A DNA stretch of 64,000 bases from the NCBI GenBank assembly GCA_035690495.1, contig DASSKK010000002.1:27345-91344 (forward strand), in the 5' to 3' direction. How positions within the stretch are numbered: position 1 is the stretch's first letter; each line of letters starts with the position of its first letter. The notes beneath the pieces are model-generated. The model was not told the DNA's origin. It made no database searches and saw only the letters and a list, made by a program, of their open reading frames with translations. Shown piece by piece: positions 18,230 through 26,855 of the stretch. The DNA comes from DASSKK01 sp035690495 (GTDB taxonomy: Bacteria; Actinomycetota; Actinomycetes; Propionibacteriales; Nocardioidaceae). The position numbers and the translations under genes were made by a program.

Positions 18230-19489
18230 TCACCGCCGGCGGGCTCGCCGCGCCAGTCTGCGCCCGCCGTGATGCCGCCCCGGGGCAGCCGGTTCCCCAG
18301 CGACCGCCCGGGCGAGGTCGGCGAGTGCGCGCGAGAGCGCGCAGTCTCCGCTCTCGGCGAGAGACCGACCCGCCATCAGTGCCCGGTCCGCCGCCGCCCG
18401 GTCCTCGGGGAGGAAGTGGACCGCTCTGGGGGTCAGGAAGCCCTCCACCATGCCGACGATGTCGCGCTCGGCCCAGCCCAGGCTGGGACGGTTCCGGTTC
18501 ACCACCACCCGCAGCCCGGTCGAGGGCAGTACGTCGTGCAGCTCCACGAGCCCGCGCGCGAGCCGCGCGAGGCCGACCGGGTCGGCCGCCCCGACCACCA
18601 CGACCTCGTCGGCGTGCTCGAGCGCGGACAGGGTCATCTGGTTGCGGTGCGGGGCAGACCCGGTGAAAGGCTCGCCGGCCCGCTGCTCGAGGTTGAACCC
18701 GACGTCGACCACCACCGTGGTGGCGAGGCCGGTGGCGACGTCGAGAATCTCCTGAAAGGCGGACCCGCGCACCTCCGCCCACCGGTCGGCGCGCGGGAGC
18801 CCGGTCAGCACGCGCAGTCGGGTGCCGACCTCGCGGGCGTACCCGGCCAGGGCGTCGCCGTCCAACCTGCCGGAGTTGGCGGCGCGGGCCGCTGCCAGCA
18901 GGCCGGAGACCTCGTCGAGCACGCCGAGGTGCTGGGCGACCGTGCCCCCGTAGGGATCGGCGTCCACCAGGAACGTCTCGCCGCGTCCGGCGAGCTCGGC
19001 GGCCAACCCCACCGCAACCGTCGTACGGCCCGGTGCGCCGGCCGGCCCCCAGACCGCCACCAGCCGTCCGGCCCCGGGCACGGCGGCATCTGCTGCCGTC
19101 GGCGGCGCGTCCTCCCGGGTGGGCCCGGCGTCGTCGGCGGCCGCACGCACGGCGGCCGGGAGCCGGTCGAGGTCGGCGGCCTCCAGCACGTGGCGGATGC
19201 CCAGTCTGTGCAGTCGACCGTTCTCGGCGGCGATCTCGGTGTCCGCGGCCACCAGCAGCACGCCGAGTCCGGCGCGGTGCAGCCCCGAGACGCTGTCGGC
19301 GTCGAGGCCGCCCAGCGAGGGCGACACCAGAGCCACCGAAGCGAGGCCGGTGCTGGCGCTCGCCAGCAGGTCGGCGAGGTCCACGCAGCGCTTGTGCAGA
19401 ACCACCGAGGGGCCGCCGCGGGCGAGCACGTCGAGCGCCTCCGCCTCCCAGCCCGCACCGGCCGCGGCCACCAGGACTGGCACGGCCAT
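18230..19489 (-). CDS. TadZ/CpaE-like MinD-family ATPase
   Basis: 419 residues in two parts. The N-terminal 140 residues resemble a receiver-like domain (MAVPVLVAAAGAGWEAEAL, then LVSPSLGGLDADSVSGLHRA), as in CpaE/TadZ. The C-terminal part is a ParA/MinD fold: VAVWGPAGAPGRTTVAVGLA is a deviant Walker A without the usual Lys after GGVG, followed by FLVDADPYGG and VVVDVGFN. Proteins of this type localise Tad pilus machinery. The ATG at 19489 has GGGAG eight bases upstream; a GTG at 19495 overlaps the previous gene's stop. It is coupled to the CpaB-like gene, which supports a pilus role, but it is far from the tad operon. Confidence 0.75.
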   Translation of the reverse strand: MAVPVLVAAAGAGWEAEALDVLARGGPSVVLHKRCVDLADLLASASTGLASVALVSPSLGGLDADSVSGLHRAGLGVLLVAADTEIAAENGRLHRLGIRHVLEAADLDRLPAAVRAAADDAGPTREDAPPTAADAAVPGAGRLVAVWGPAGAPGRTTVAVGLAAELAGRGETFLVDADPYGGTVAQHLGVLDEVSGLLAAARAANSGRLDGDALAGYAREVGTRLRVLTGLPRADRWAEVRGSAFQEILDVATGLATTVVVDVGFNLEQRAGEPFTGSAPHRNQMTLSALEHADEVVVVGAADPVGLARLARGLVELHDVLPSTGLRVVVNRNRPSLGWAERDIVGMVEGFLTPRAVHFLPEDRAAADRALMAGRSLAESGDCALSRALADLARAVAGEPAAPGRHHGGRRLARRARRR

Positions 19490-19491
19490 CG

Positions 19492-20229
19492 TCACGACTC
19501 CCGGGTGATCAGCACCGTGCCGCCGTCGAGGGCCGCGATCGCGTGCGGCAGTCCGGCGGCTTGCGCCTGGTCCACCCCCACCACCACCTGGCGGGTGGCG
19601 CTGGGGCCCAGGGATGTTCCGCGCTCGGGAGCCGCGACGACGCGCACATCGTCGAAGATCAGGGAGGCCCGGCCGCCGCCGGAGGCGCGCTTGCCGGCCG
19701 GACTCCCGCCGGTCGTCGACTTCTCGGGCGTGACCCACACGTCGACCACGGTGCCGACCTGGACGGAGGCGGGCACCGCCTCCGCCGGCACGGACAGCGG
19801 CACCTGGGTCAGCGGCGCGGGGTCGGGCCCCTCCAGTGCCGCACGCGGGAGCAGCTCCCCTGCCCCGACGTCACGGTGGAGTACGGCGTCACCGTCCGGC
19901 GCAGCGGTGGCCGACAGGTAGTGGTCCGCCGCGGACTGGCCGTCGAAGCGCACGTCGCGACGTACCAGGTCACCGGCTGTGACGTGCTGGCCCGCCCTCA
20001 GGTCGTGCCGGGCGGCCCACACCGCCACCGTGTCGCCGGCGCTGCGGAACACTGCGGCTCCGACGAGCACCGACAGCGCCACCAACGCGATCCCGACGAC
20101 CAGCCTGGGGTCGCGCCACCGGCTGCTGCGCTGCCGCGCCGCCGGTGGCGAGGTGCCGGTCGCGGGGGGTGCGGTGCCCGGGGAGGCCTGTCTCCACTGG
20201 TCGGTCGAAGCACTCACAGCCGCCATCAT
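19492..20229 (-). CDS. SAF-domain protein, CpaB/RcpC-like
   Basis: About 245 residues: disordered Pro/Ala-rich N-terminus, one membrane helix (VVGIALVALSVLVGAAVFRS) near residue 45, then a SAF domain (WAARHDLRAGQHVTAGDLVRRDVRF, LHRDVGAGELLPRAAL) and a C-terminal beta-rich part ending with DGGTVLITRES. CpaB/RcpC proteins with this layout assemble around the Flp secretion channel. Two adjacent ATGs (20229, 20226) are possible starts. It precedes and overlaps the TadZ-like gene by the stop codon region and diverges from the HTH gene. Confidence 0.78.
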   Translation of the reverse strand: MMAAVSASTDQWRQASPGTAPPATGTSPPAARQRSSRWRDPRLVVGIALVALSVLVGAAVFRSAGDTVAVWAARHDLRAGQHVTAGDLVRRDVRFDGQSAADHYLSATAAPDGDAVLHRDVGAGELLPRAALEGPDPAPLTQVPLSVPAEAVPASVQVGTVVDVWVTPEKSTTGGSPAGKRASGGGRASLIFDDVRVVAAPERGTSLGPSATRQVVVGVDQAQAAGLPHAIAALDGGTVLITRES

Positions 20230-20303
20230 GCTCCGAATCGGCCTCGGCCACCGGGGCCCTCCACAGCCCAAGGAGGTTTTCCACAAGCAAAGGGAGTCGA
20301 ACG

Positions 20304-20333
20304 TTGGGAAACGCCGCCAAACGATGGCATGAT
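20304..20333 (+). promoter_or_regulatory. Promoter of the small HTH gene
   Basis: TTGGGA (20304-20309), 18-base spacer, CATGAT (20328-20333), then six bases to the ATG at 20340. Layout of a housekeeping-type promoter with a leaderless transcript. Confidence 0.5.
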
Positions 20334-20339
20334 CGCCGC

Positions 20340-20588
20340 ATGCCCGAGCCGCGCTTCCTCACCGTGCCCGACGTCGCGGAGATCCTGGCCACCTCCGCCG
20401 CGCAGGTGAAGGCGCTGATCAAGCGGGGCGACCTGCGCGCGATCCAGATCGGCGGCCGCAACCAGTGGCGCGTGGAGACCGTCGAGCTCGAGGACTACAT
20501 CCGGCGGATGTACGAGCGGGCCGACCACTCCGGTCCTGGTGAGCCCGACGAGGCGACGCAGGCCGATCCCACACGCGCGAACAGCTAG
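20340..20588 (+). CDS. BldC/excisionase-type helix-turn-helix protein
   Basis: 82-residue DNA-binding protein with a MerR-like winged helix: FLTVPDVAEILATSAAQVKA forms the HTH, followed by LIKRGDLRAIQIGGRNQWRV wing and an ELEDYIRRMYERA helix. This is the excisionase-family signature shared with BldC-like actinobacterial regulators. The C-terminal 20 residues are a flexible acidic tail. It sits head to head with the CpaB/TadZ-like pair and might regulate it. Its stop overlaps the convergent neighbour by four bases. Confidence 0.85.
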   Translation: MPEPRFLTVPDVAEILATSAAQVKALIKRGDLRAIQIGGRNQWRVETVELEDYIRRMYERADHSGPGEPDEATQADPTRANS

Positions 20589-21130
20589 AGGCTGTGCACC
20601 GCCGCGATCGCGGAGAACCGCACCACTCGTGGTTCGGCGCCTGCCGTCTCCGCGGCTTCCAGGAAGTCCGCACCCACCCGGCCGAGCATCACCCGGCTCG
20701 AGTGACCGTCGACACGCTGGAGCAGCACGGTCTCCTGGGCCTCGGCGATCCCCCGCAGCGCTGATCCGAGGCCGAGCTTGGCGGTGAGCCCGCGCGCCGG
20801 TTCCGCCATCGCGCCTGAGGCGAGCCCCTCCGCCTCGTCGACGGCGTCGAAGCTCACGATCGTGTCGACGGCACGCTCCGCACCGGTGGAGCGCACCAGG
20901 CACCAGTCTCGCCCGACTCGCACCAGCACTCCCCGCTGCACGCCCGCGCCGCGCACCCGCAGGCTCACTGCTCGGCCCGTTGAGGCGTGCAGGCGCGAGG
21001 CGAGGTCGACTCCGGCGTACTCGGCTCTGCTCAGCTCGGCGACCTCCACGTCCCGTTCGGCAAGCGCGAGCCCCTCCGCCTGCTGCTCGAGGTCCTCGAA
21101 GAGGCCACCCAGCCGCTCGTCCCACCGCAT
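20585..21130 (-). CDS. Conserved actinobacterial hypothetical protein
   Basis: 181-residue soluble protein without recognised domain. The N-terminal 35 residues (WDERLGGLFEDLEQQAEGLA) form a likely coiled coil; the middle, with SLRVRGAGVQRGVLVRVGRDWCLVR, looks like a small beta-barrel, and the C-terminus is mixed. No signal peptide or membrane helix. Start MRWDERL chosen because the preceding 27 residues are Arg/Thr-rich and lack a ribosome site. Function unknown. Confidence 0.72.
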   Translation of the reverse strand: MRWDERLGGLFEDLEQQAEGLALAERDVEVAELSRAEYAGVDLASRLHASTGRAVSLRVRGAGVQRGVLVRVGRDWCLVRSTGAERAVDTIVSFDAVDEAEGLASGAMAEPARGLTAKLGLGSALRGIAEAQETVLLQRVDGHSSRVMLGRVGADFLEAAETAGAEPRVVRFSAIAAVHSL

Positions 21131-21227
21131 GGTCGAACGCTGACGGGTGCCGCGGTCCGTGTCAACGACTCGGCCGGTTGTGGACAGACGCTTGACGCGA
21201 CTCCCCATCATCGCCTAAACAAGCCTT

Positions 21228-21995
21228 GTGAAGCTCAAACAGCCTCAAACAGTGTCATCCCATCCAATGAAGTCTAGACCGAGGGCTACCGGCATCGTCC
21301 GCGCTGGTGCAGTGGTGCTCGGCATCGGCCTCGCGGGAGGAATCCTGACCGAGGCGCTGTGCCGACTGGCCCTGCCCGCGCTCGCCGGCCCGGTCACCGG
21401 GATCCGAGCGGGGCAGGGACTGGCCGAGCTTCCCTTCGACGCCGCGCTGGCAGCCATGTGCGCCCTCGCGGTGCTCGGCTGCTGGATCTGGCTGGTGCTC
21501 ATCACGTTGCTGACCGCCGTCGAGACGACCGCTCGCGTGATCACCGGTCGCAGCCCGCTCCCGAGCACGATCGGCCTCTGCCCGGCCCTCGTGCGGCCCC
21601 TGCTCGGCAGGGCCCTGCTGGCGGCACTCGGCGTGTCGGTGGTCGCCTCGGTGGCGATCGCCCCGGCCAATGCGGACGGTGCCGGCACCGGGCACGCCCC
21701 CGCCGCTACCACGCAGGGGGCCCTCACCGGCTTGCCGCTCCCGGACCGCACGACCGGGCGTCCGGCTGCAGTACCAGTCGCGAGGAGATCATCGTCGATC
21801 GTCGTCGTCCGCCGCGGCGACTGTCTGTGGGCGCTCACTGCTCGTCGGCTGCCCGACGCGTCCGAGCCGGTGATCGATCGGGGCTGGCGGCGGCTCTACG
21901 CCGCCAATCGCGCACGGATCGGACCGGACCCCGACCTGATCGTGCCCGGGACCCGTCTGGTCCTCCCCCGAGACCTCCGAGAGGAGCCACGATGA
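21228..21995 (+). CDS. LysM-domain membrane protein
   Basis: About 255 residues. Three hydrophobic helices in the first 150 residues (AGAVVLGIGLAGGILTEAL, ALAAMCALAVLGCWIWLVLI, LLAALGVSVVASVAIAP) are followed by a Pro/Thr linker and a C-terminal LysM-like module beginning VVVRRGDCLWALTARRLPDA and ending DPDLIVPGTRLVLPRD. LysM modules bind peptidoglycan, so the tail is probably in the wall. GTG at 21228 follows TAAACA by six bases; ATG at 21267 is an alternative. Its stop overlaps the next gene (ATGA). Confidence 0.8.
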   Translation: MKLKQPQTVSSHPMKSRPRATGIVRAGAVVLGIGLAGGILTEALCRLALPALAGPVTGIRAGQGLAELPFDAALAAMCALAVLGCWIWLVLITLLTAVETTARVITGRSPLPSTIGLCPALVRPLLGRALLAALGVSVVASVAIAPANADGAGTGHAPAATTQGALTGLPLPDRTTGRPAAVPVARRSSSIVVVRRGDCLWALTARRLPDASEPVIDRGWRRLYAANRARIGPDPDLIVPGTRLVLPRDLREEPR

Positions 21996-22579
21996 GCAGC
22001 CGGCCCGACGATCTCGACGCACCGGTCCGCGCCGTGCGGCCACCCGCGCCATTCAAGCCCCAGTACCCACCCGCCCCAGCACCGTGGGCAACCCGGCTCG
22101 GCACTGATCCCGGCCAGGTGCCGATGGCCAGCGTGCAGGGAACGCTTGCCCTCGACCTCGGTCCGCGCCTGGCCGCCGCCCCCCTCCAGGCGGCCCCCGA
22201 CCTCCGGCTGCTGTCCGCCTGCCCCGACGGGGCGGCGGAGACCGAGCCCGGGCTGCGCGCCTGGGCGGCACGGTTCGCCCAGGCCGTCGTGGAAGTCTGC
22301 GGGGGAGACCGCCCGGCCAGCCAGCTGGTCCGGCTCACCTCCGGCCGCGTCTATGAGGACCTGACCCGCCGGGTGCGCATCCTGGCCACGACCGCGCCGG
22401 CCGGCCGACGGATGGCCTCCGTGCGCCCGCAGGTGCAGAGCCTGCGCGTCTTCCAGCCGTCCCCGCACAGCGCCGAGGTCAGCGTGCACGTGCGGCACGG
22501 ACCGCGCTCCCGCGCCCTCGCTGCGAGGCTGGAACGCTACGACGGCCGCTGGATGTGCACCTGCCTGGAGCTCGGCTAG
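21992..22579 (+). CDS. Rv3235-like (DUF6459) conserved protein
   Basis: 195-residue protein of the Rv3235 family. Pro/Ala-rich N-terminus of about 75 residues, then a conserved domain from AWAARFAQAVVEVCGGDRPA through LTSGRVYEDLTRRV, VQSLRVFQPSPHSAEVSVHV and a final RYDGRWMCTCLELG. Function unknown. Coupled to the LysM gene by a four-base overlap. Its stop codon shares bases with the convergent secA stop. The same gene lies near secA in mycobacteria, supporting the syntenic block. Confidence 0.85.
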   Translation: MSSRPDDLDAPVRAVRPPAPFKPQYPPAPAPWATRLGTDPGQVPMASVQGTLALDLGPRLAAAPLQAAPDLRLLSACPDGAAETEPGLRAWAARFAQAVVEVCGGDRPASQLVRLTSGRVYEDLTRRVRILATTAPAGRRMASVRPQVQSLRVFQPSPHSAEVSVHVRHGPRSRALAARLERYDGRWMCTCLELG

Positions 22580-25455
22580 CCGTTCACTCTCGTCGTCAGC
22601 CCGGTGGGACCGCCCGGAGCGCCGTGGCACTTCTTGTACTTCTTGCCCGAGCCGCAGGGGCACAAGGCGTTGCGGCTGGCCCCGGCGTACGGGTCCTCAG
22701 TGGGCGGGGCGGAGGGGGATGACGCGGCAGGTGTGCTGCTCACCGCTGCCGCACCCACCTCGGACGGAGCCGAGTAGGTCAGCTGCTGCGGACGCTGAAG
22801 GGTCTCCAGCCCTCGCGCACTGATCGACCGGTGGTCCCCGTTGGTCCCGGACGCGGCCGCCTGCGCCAGTGCCGGGCCGACCTCGACGGTCTCTGCGCCC
22901 TCCAGCCCGTCGGCAACCCCCGCGCCGTCCGGACCGCCGACACCCTCGTCCGCCTCGTCCTCGTCGATCTGGACCTCGAGGTTGAACAGGTACCCGACCG
23001 ACTCCTCCTTGATCCCGTCCATCATGGCCGCGAACATGTCGAAGCCCTCGCGTTGGTACTCCACCAGCGGATCGCGCTGGGAGTAGGCCCGCAGCCCGAT
23101 GCCCTCGCGCAGGTAGTCCATCTCGTAGAGGTGCTCGCGCCACTTGCGGTCCAGGACCGACAGGAGGACGCGCCGCTCCAGCTCACGCATCACCTCGTCG
23201 CCGAACTCCGCCTCACGCGCGTCGTAGGCGCTCTGCGCATCGGCCCTGATCTGCTCGACGAGCTCTTCGCGAACCATGCCGGCACGACCGCCGGCGTCAT
23301 CCTCGACGGCCTGCTGGTTGAGCGTGATCGGGTACAGCGTCTTCAACGCCGACCACAGCGCGTCGAGGTCCCACTCCTCCGGGAAGCCCTCGGTCGCGGC
23401 GAGCACGTAGCCGCTGACCGCGTCGTCGATCATGGACCGCACCTGCTCATGCAGGTCGGCCCCCTCGAGGACGGCGCGCCGCTCGCCGTAGATCACCTCG
23501 CGCTGTCGGTTCATCACGTCGTCGTACTTGAGCACGTTCTTGCGGGAGTCGAAGTTCTGCGCTTCGACCTGGGCCTGCGCAGAGGCGATGGAGTTGGTCA
23601 CCGACTTGTTCTCGATGGGGATCTCGTCGGGCACCTTGAGCGTGGTGAGCACCCGGTCCACCCAGTCCGACTTGAACAGCCGCATCAGCTCGTCCTGCAG
23701 CGACAGGTAGAAACGGGACTCCCCTGGGTCCCCCTGCCGACCGGACCGGCCGCGCAGCTGGTTGTCGATCCGCCGTGACTCGTGCCGCTCGGTGCCGAGG
23801 ACGTAGAGACCTCCGGCGGACTTCACCTGGTCGTGCTCGGCAGCGACCTGCGCGGTGATCCGGTCCACCATGCCCGGCCACGCGGCTTCGTACTCCTCGC
23901 GGTTCTCGACCGGGTCGAGCCCCTGCTCACGGAGCCGCTGGTCGGCGATGAACTCCACCGACCCGCCCAGCATGATGTCGGTGCCCCGTCCGGCCATGTT
24001 CGTGGCGACCGTGACGGCGCCCTTGTGCCCGGCCATGGCGACGATCTTCGCTTCGTCCGCGTGCTGCTTGGCGTTCAGCACGGTGTGCGGCACGCCCTGG
24101 CGCTTCAGCAGGCCGGAGAGGTGCTCGGACTTCTCGACCGAGACCGTGCCGACCAGCACCGGCTGGCCGTTGCGGTGTCGCTCTGCGATGTCGTCGACGA
24201 CTGCGGCGTACTTGGCATCCTCGGTGCGGTAGACGAGGTCGCGCTGGTCCGCGCGGATCATCGGCTTGTTCGTCGGGATGGGGACCACGCCGAGCTTGTA
24301 GATCTTGTCGAACTCGGAGGCCTCGGTCATCGCCGTACCGGTCATCCCGGCCAGCTTGTCGTAGAGCCGGAAGTAGTTCTGCAGCGTGATGGTGGCGAGG
24401 GTCTGGTACTCCTCGCGGATGTCCACGCCCTCCTTGGCCTCGATCGCCTGGTGCAGGCCCTCGTTGTAGCGGCGGCCCTGGAGCATCCGGCCGGTGTGCT
24501 CGTCGACGATGAGCACCTCACCGTTCAGGACGACGTACTCCTTGTCGTTGCGGAAGAGCTCCTTGGCCTTGATCGCGTTGTTCATGAACGAGATCAGCGG
24601 CGTGTTCACCGAGTCGTAGAGGTTCTCGATGCCGAGGTGGTCCTCGACCTTGGTGATCCCCGGCTCCAGCACGGAGATGGTGCGCTTCTTCTCGTCCACC
24701 TCGTAGTCCTCGTCGCGGACGAGGCGCCCGGCGAGTCGTGCGAACTCGGTGTACCAGCGGACCTCGTCCTGGGTGGGGCCGGAGATGATCAACGGCGTGC
24801 GAGCCTCGTCGATGAGGATCGAGTCCACCTCGTCGACGATCCCGTAGTGGTGGCCGCGCTGGACGCACTCCTCGATCGAGTTCGCCATGTTGTCGCGCAG
24901 GTAGTCGAAGCCGAGCTCGTTGTTCGTGCCGTAGGTGATGTCCGCCCCGTAGGCCTCGCGCCGCTGCTCGGGGTTCATCTCCGGCAGGATCACCCCGGTG
25001 GTCAGGCCGAGGAAGTGGTGGATGCGGCCCATCCACTCGGCGTGGTACTTCGCCAGGTAGTCGTTGACGGTGACGATGTGGACGCCCTTGCCCGTGAGCG
25101 CGTTGAGGTAGGCCGGCATCGTGGCCACCAGCGTCTTGCCCTCGCCGGTCTTCATCTCGGCGATGTTGCCCAGGTGCAGCGCCGCTCCGCCCATCACCTG
25201 CACGTCGTAGTGACGCTGCCCGATGACCCGCTTGGCGGCCTCGCGGACTGTGGCGAAGGCCTCTGGCATCAGGTCGTCAAGGGACTCGCCATCGGCGTAG
25301 CGTGCCTTGAACTCCGCGGTCTGACCCTGCAGCTCTTCGTCGGACATCGCGGCGAAATCGTCCTCGATCGCGTTCACGGCGCGCGAGATCGCCGCCAGCT
25401 GCCGCAGGATCTTGCCTTCGCCGATGCGAAGGACCTTGTCGAGGATGGCAGGCAC
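22576..25455 (-). CDS. secA: Preprotein translocase ATPase SecA
   Basis: 959-residue motor that drives unfolded proteins through SecYEG. Walker A MKTGEGKT at residues 101-108, Walker B region with IVDEVDSILIDEARTPLIISG, helicase motifs NMAGRGTDIMLGG and RIDNQLRGRSGRQGDPG, and the C-terminal zinc motif CPCGSGKKYKKCHG. The last 130 residues before the zinc motif form an acidic/Ala-rich linker. GTG start at 25455; GGAG lies ten bases upstream. Length and order match SecA1 of actinobacteria. Confidence 0.98.
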   Translation of the reverse strand: MPAILDKVLRIGEGKILRQLAAISRAVNAIEDDFAAMSDEELQGQTAEFKARYADGESLDDLMPEAFATVREAAKRVIGQRHYDVQVMGGAALHLGNIAEMKTGEGKTLVATMPAYLNALTGKGVHIVTVNDYLAKYHAEWMGRIHHFLGLTTGVILPEMNPEQRREAYGADITYGTNNELGFDYLRDNMANSIEECVQRGHHYGIVDEVDSILIDEARTPLIISGPTQDEVRWYTEFARLAGRLVRDEDYEVDEKKRTISVLEPGITKVEDHLGIENLYDSVNTPLISFMNNAIKAKELFRNDKEYVVLNGEVLIVDEHTGRMLQGRRYNEGLHQAIEAKEGVDIREEYQTLATITLQNYFRLYDKLAGMTGTAMTEASEFDKIYKLGVVPIPTNKPMIRADQRDLVYRTEDAKYAAVVDDIAERHRNGQPVLVGTVSVEKSEHLSGLLKRQGVPHTVLNAKQHADEAKIVAMAGHKGAVTVATNMAGRGTDIMLGGSVEFIADQRLREQGLDPVENREEYEAAWPGMVDRITAQVAAEHDQVKSAGGLYVLGTERHESRRIDNQLRGRSGRQGDPGESRFYLSLQDELMRLFKSDWVDRVLTTLKVPDEIPIENKSVTNSIASAQAQVEAQNFDSRKNVLKYDDVMNRQREVIYGERRAVLEGADLHEQVRSMIDDAVSGYVLAATEGFPEEWDLDALWSALKTLYPITLNQQAVEDDAGGRAGMVREELVEQIRADAQSAYDAREAEFGDEVMRELERRVLLSVLDRKWREHLYEMDYLREGIGLRAYSQRDPLVEYQREGFDMFAAMMDGIKEESVGYLFNLEVQIDEDEADEGVGGPDGAGVADGLEGAETVEVGPALAQAAASGTNGDHRSISARGLETLQRPQQLTYSAPSEVGAAAVSSTPAASSPSAPPTEDPYAGASRNALCPCGSGKKYKKCHGAPGGPTGLTTRVNG

Positions 25456-25520
25456 GGGCGTCGTACTCCTGTGGTCGTCGATAACGGTGTCATGCTAGGC
25501 GATGACACAAAGCCAACAGC

Positions 25521-26747
25521 CTACTCGGAACCTGCGCGCGGCACCGACTCTGCGGAGCGCACGCATAACCCCAGCGCCGCGGCCAGATCACCGCGTGGCT
25601 CCACCACGATACCCTCCAGACCGAGCCAGCCGGACAGGTCGGCCAGCTCCGCGGCCAGCTCCTCCGCGGTCTCCTCGGGGGCCCAGGGCTCCGCGAAGGC
25701 CCCCTTGACCAGTAGCACCCCCGCGGTGCGGTCCGCCTTGAGGTCCACACGCGCCACGATGTCCTCGCCCAGCAGGAACGGCAGCACGTAGTAGCCATGC
25801 ACCCGCTTGGGCTCGGGCACGTAGATCTCGATGCGGTAGTGGAAGTCGAACAGCTGCTCGGTCCGCGCGCGCTCCCACACCAGCGGGTCGAACGGGCTCA
25901 GCAGCGCCCGAGCGTCCACCTTCCGCGGCAGCGCCGCGTCCCGATGCAGGTAAGCGGGTCTCCGCCAGCCTTCGACCTCCACCGGGACCAGCTCGCCGGA
26001 GTCCACGAGGGCGGCGAGTGCTGGCTTGAACAGCTCGCCCCGCATCCGGAAGTAGTCGCGGAGGTCGAACTCGGTGCCCACACCGTGTGCGCGCGCGGAG
26101 CGTCGAACCAGCTCCACGCTCGCGTCCGCGGGAGTCGGCTCGGGCATCTCCAGGACCTGCTGCGGTATCACCCGTTCGGGAAGGTCGAAGACCCGCTCGA
26201 AGGCGGAGTTGCGCCGTGCCACGGCGAGCCGGCCGGAGACGAACAGATACTCCATCGCCCGCTTGGTCGCCGACCAGTTCCAGCCCCAGTTCTCCCGGAC
26301 CCGTGGCAGACCCTCGTCGAGATCGCGGGGAGTCGAGGGCCCACGCTCGGCCACCTCCGCCAACAACGACCTCACCAAGGCCGCCTGGGAGCGACCCACC
26401 CAGTCGTGACCGTCGGCCTCGTAGTGGCGCATCCTGTGCCTCATCACCGGCCACAGCTCGACGGGCATGAATGCGGCCACGTGCGCCCAGTACTCCACGA
26501 TGGATCGGGGGCGCCGAGGACTTCCTTCCGAGGCCCTGCGCAGCAGGTCGACGTCGTAGGGACCCATCCGTGAGAACAACGGCATGTAGTGGGCACGCGT
26601 GAGGACGTTGACCGAGTCGATCTGGAGCACCCCGGTGCGCGCCAGGGTGCGATCGAAGGTCCGCATGGTGGGTACGGCGTGGCGGGGGTCGCGGAACCCC
26701 TGCGCGACCAGGGCGATCCGCCGCGCCTGCGCCTTCGAAAGCCTCAT
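25521..26747 (-). CDS. YcaQ/AlkX-type HTH_42 DNA glycosylase family protein
   Basis: 408 residues, winged-helix HTH_42 (DUF1006) family. The catalytic-type Q-x-D motif is present as Q42-I43-D44 in GVLQIDSVNVLTRAHYMPLF, and the family core SIVEYWAHVAAFMP, WNWSATKRAMEYLFVSGRLA and ERTEQLFDFHYRIEIYVPEPKR (split here) is intact. YcaQ of E. coli and Streptomyces AlkX unhook interstrand crosslinks, so a crosslink or alkylation repair role is likely. ATG at 26747 gives the conserved MRLSKAQAR start; the arm of repeat copy 2 begins four bases upstream of it. Confidence 0.85.
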   Translation of the reverse strand: MRLSKAQARRIALVAQGFRDPRHAVPTMRTFDRTLARTGVLQIDSVNVLTRAHYMPLFSRMGPYDVDLLRRASEGSPRRPRSIVEYWAHVAAFMPVELWPVMRHRMRHYEADGHDWVGRSQAALVRSLLAEVAERGPSTPRDLDEGLPRVRENWGWNWSATKRAMEYLFVSGRLAVARRNSAFERVFDLPERVIPQQVLEMPEPTPADASVELVRRSARAHGVGTEFDLRDYFRMRGELFKPALAALVDSGELVPVEVEGWRRPAYLHRDAALPRKVDARALLSPFDPLVWERARTEQLFDFHYRIEIYVPEPKRVHGYYVLPFLLGEDIVARVDLKADRTAGVLLVKGAFAEPWAPEETAEELAAELADLSGWLGLEGIVVEPRGDLAAALGLCVRSAESVPRAGSE

Positions 26748-26750
26748 GTG

Positions 26751-26855
26751 GAGCGTCGTCCAGTGCGTGCGATGGCAAGGCGGAGGAGCGAAGGCGCACC
26801 GGGTTTGTGCGTCGAGCGACGACAACGCCGCCAGCGTGCGTGCTGGACAACGCTC
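26751..26855. repeat. Structured interspersed repeat, copy 2
   Basis: Core 26774-26832 matches copy 1 at 56/59 positions. Its own arms, GAGCGTCGTCCAG (26751-26763) and CTGGACAACGCTC (26843-26855), pair at 12 of 13 positions and share no sequence with the arms of copy 1. The right arm overlaps the stop codon of the response regulator gene and the left arm abuts the start of the YcaQ-like gene. Confidence 0.8.
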
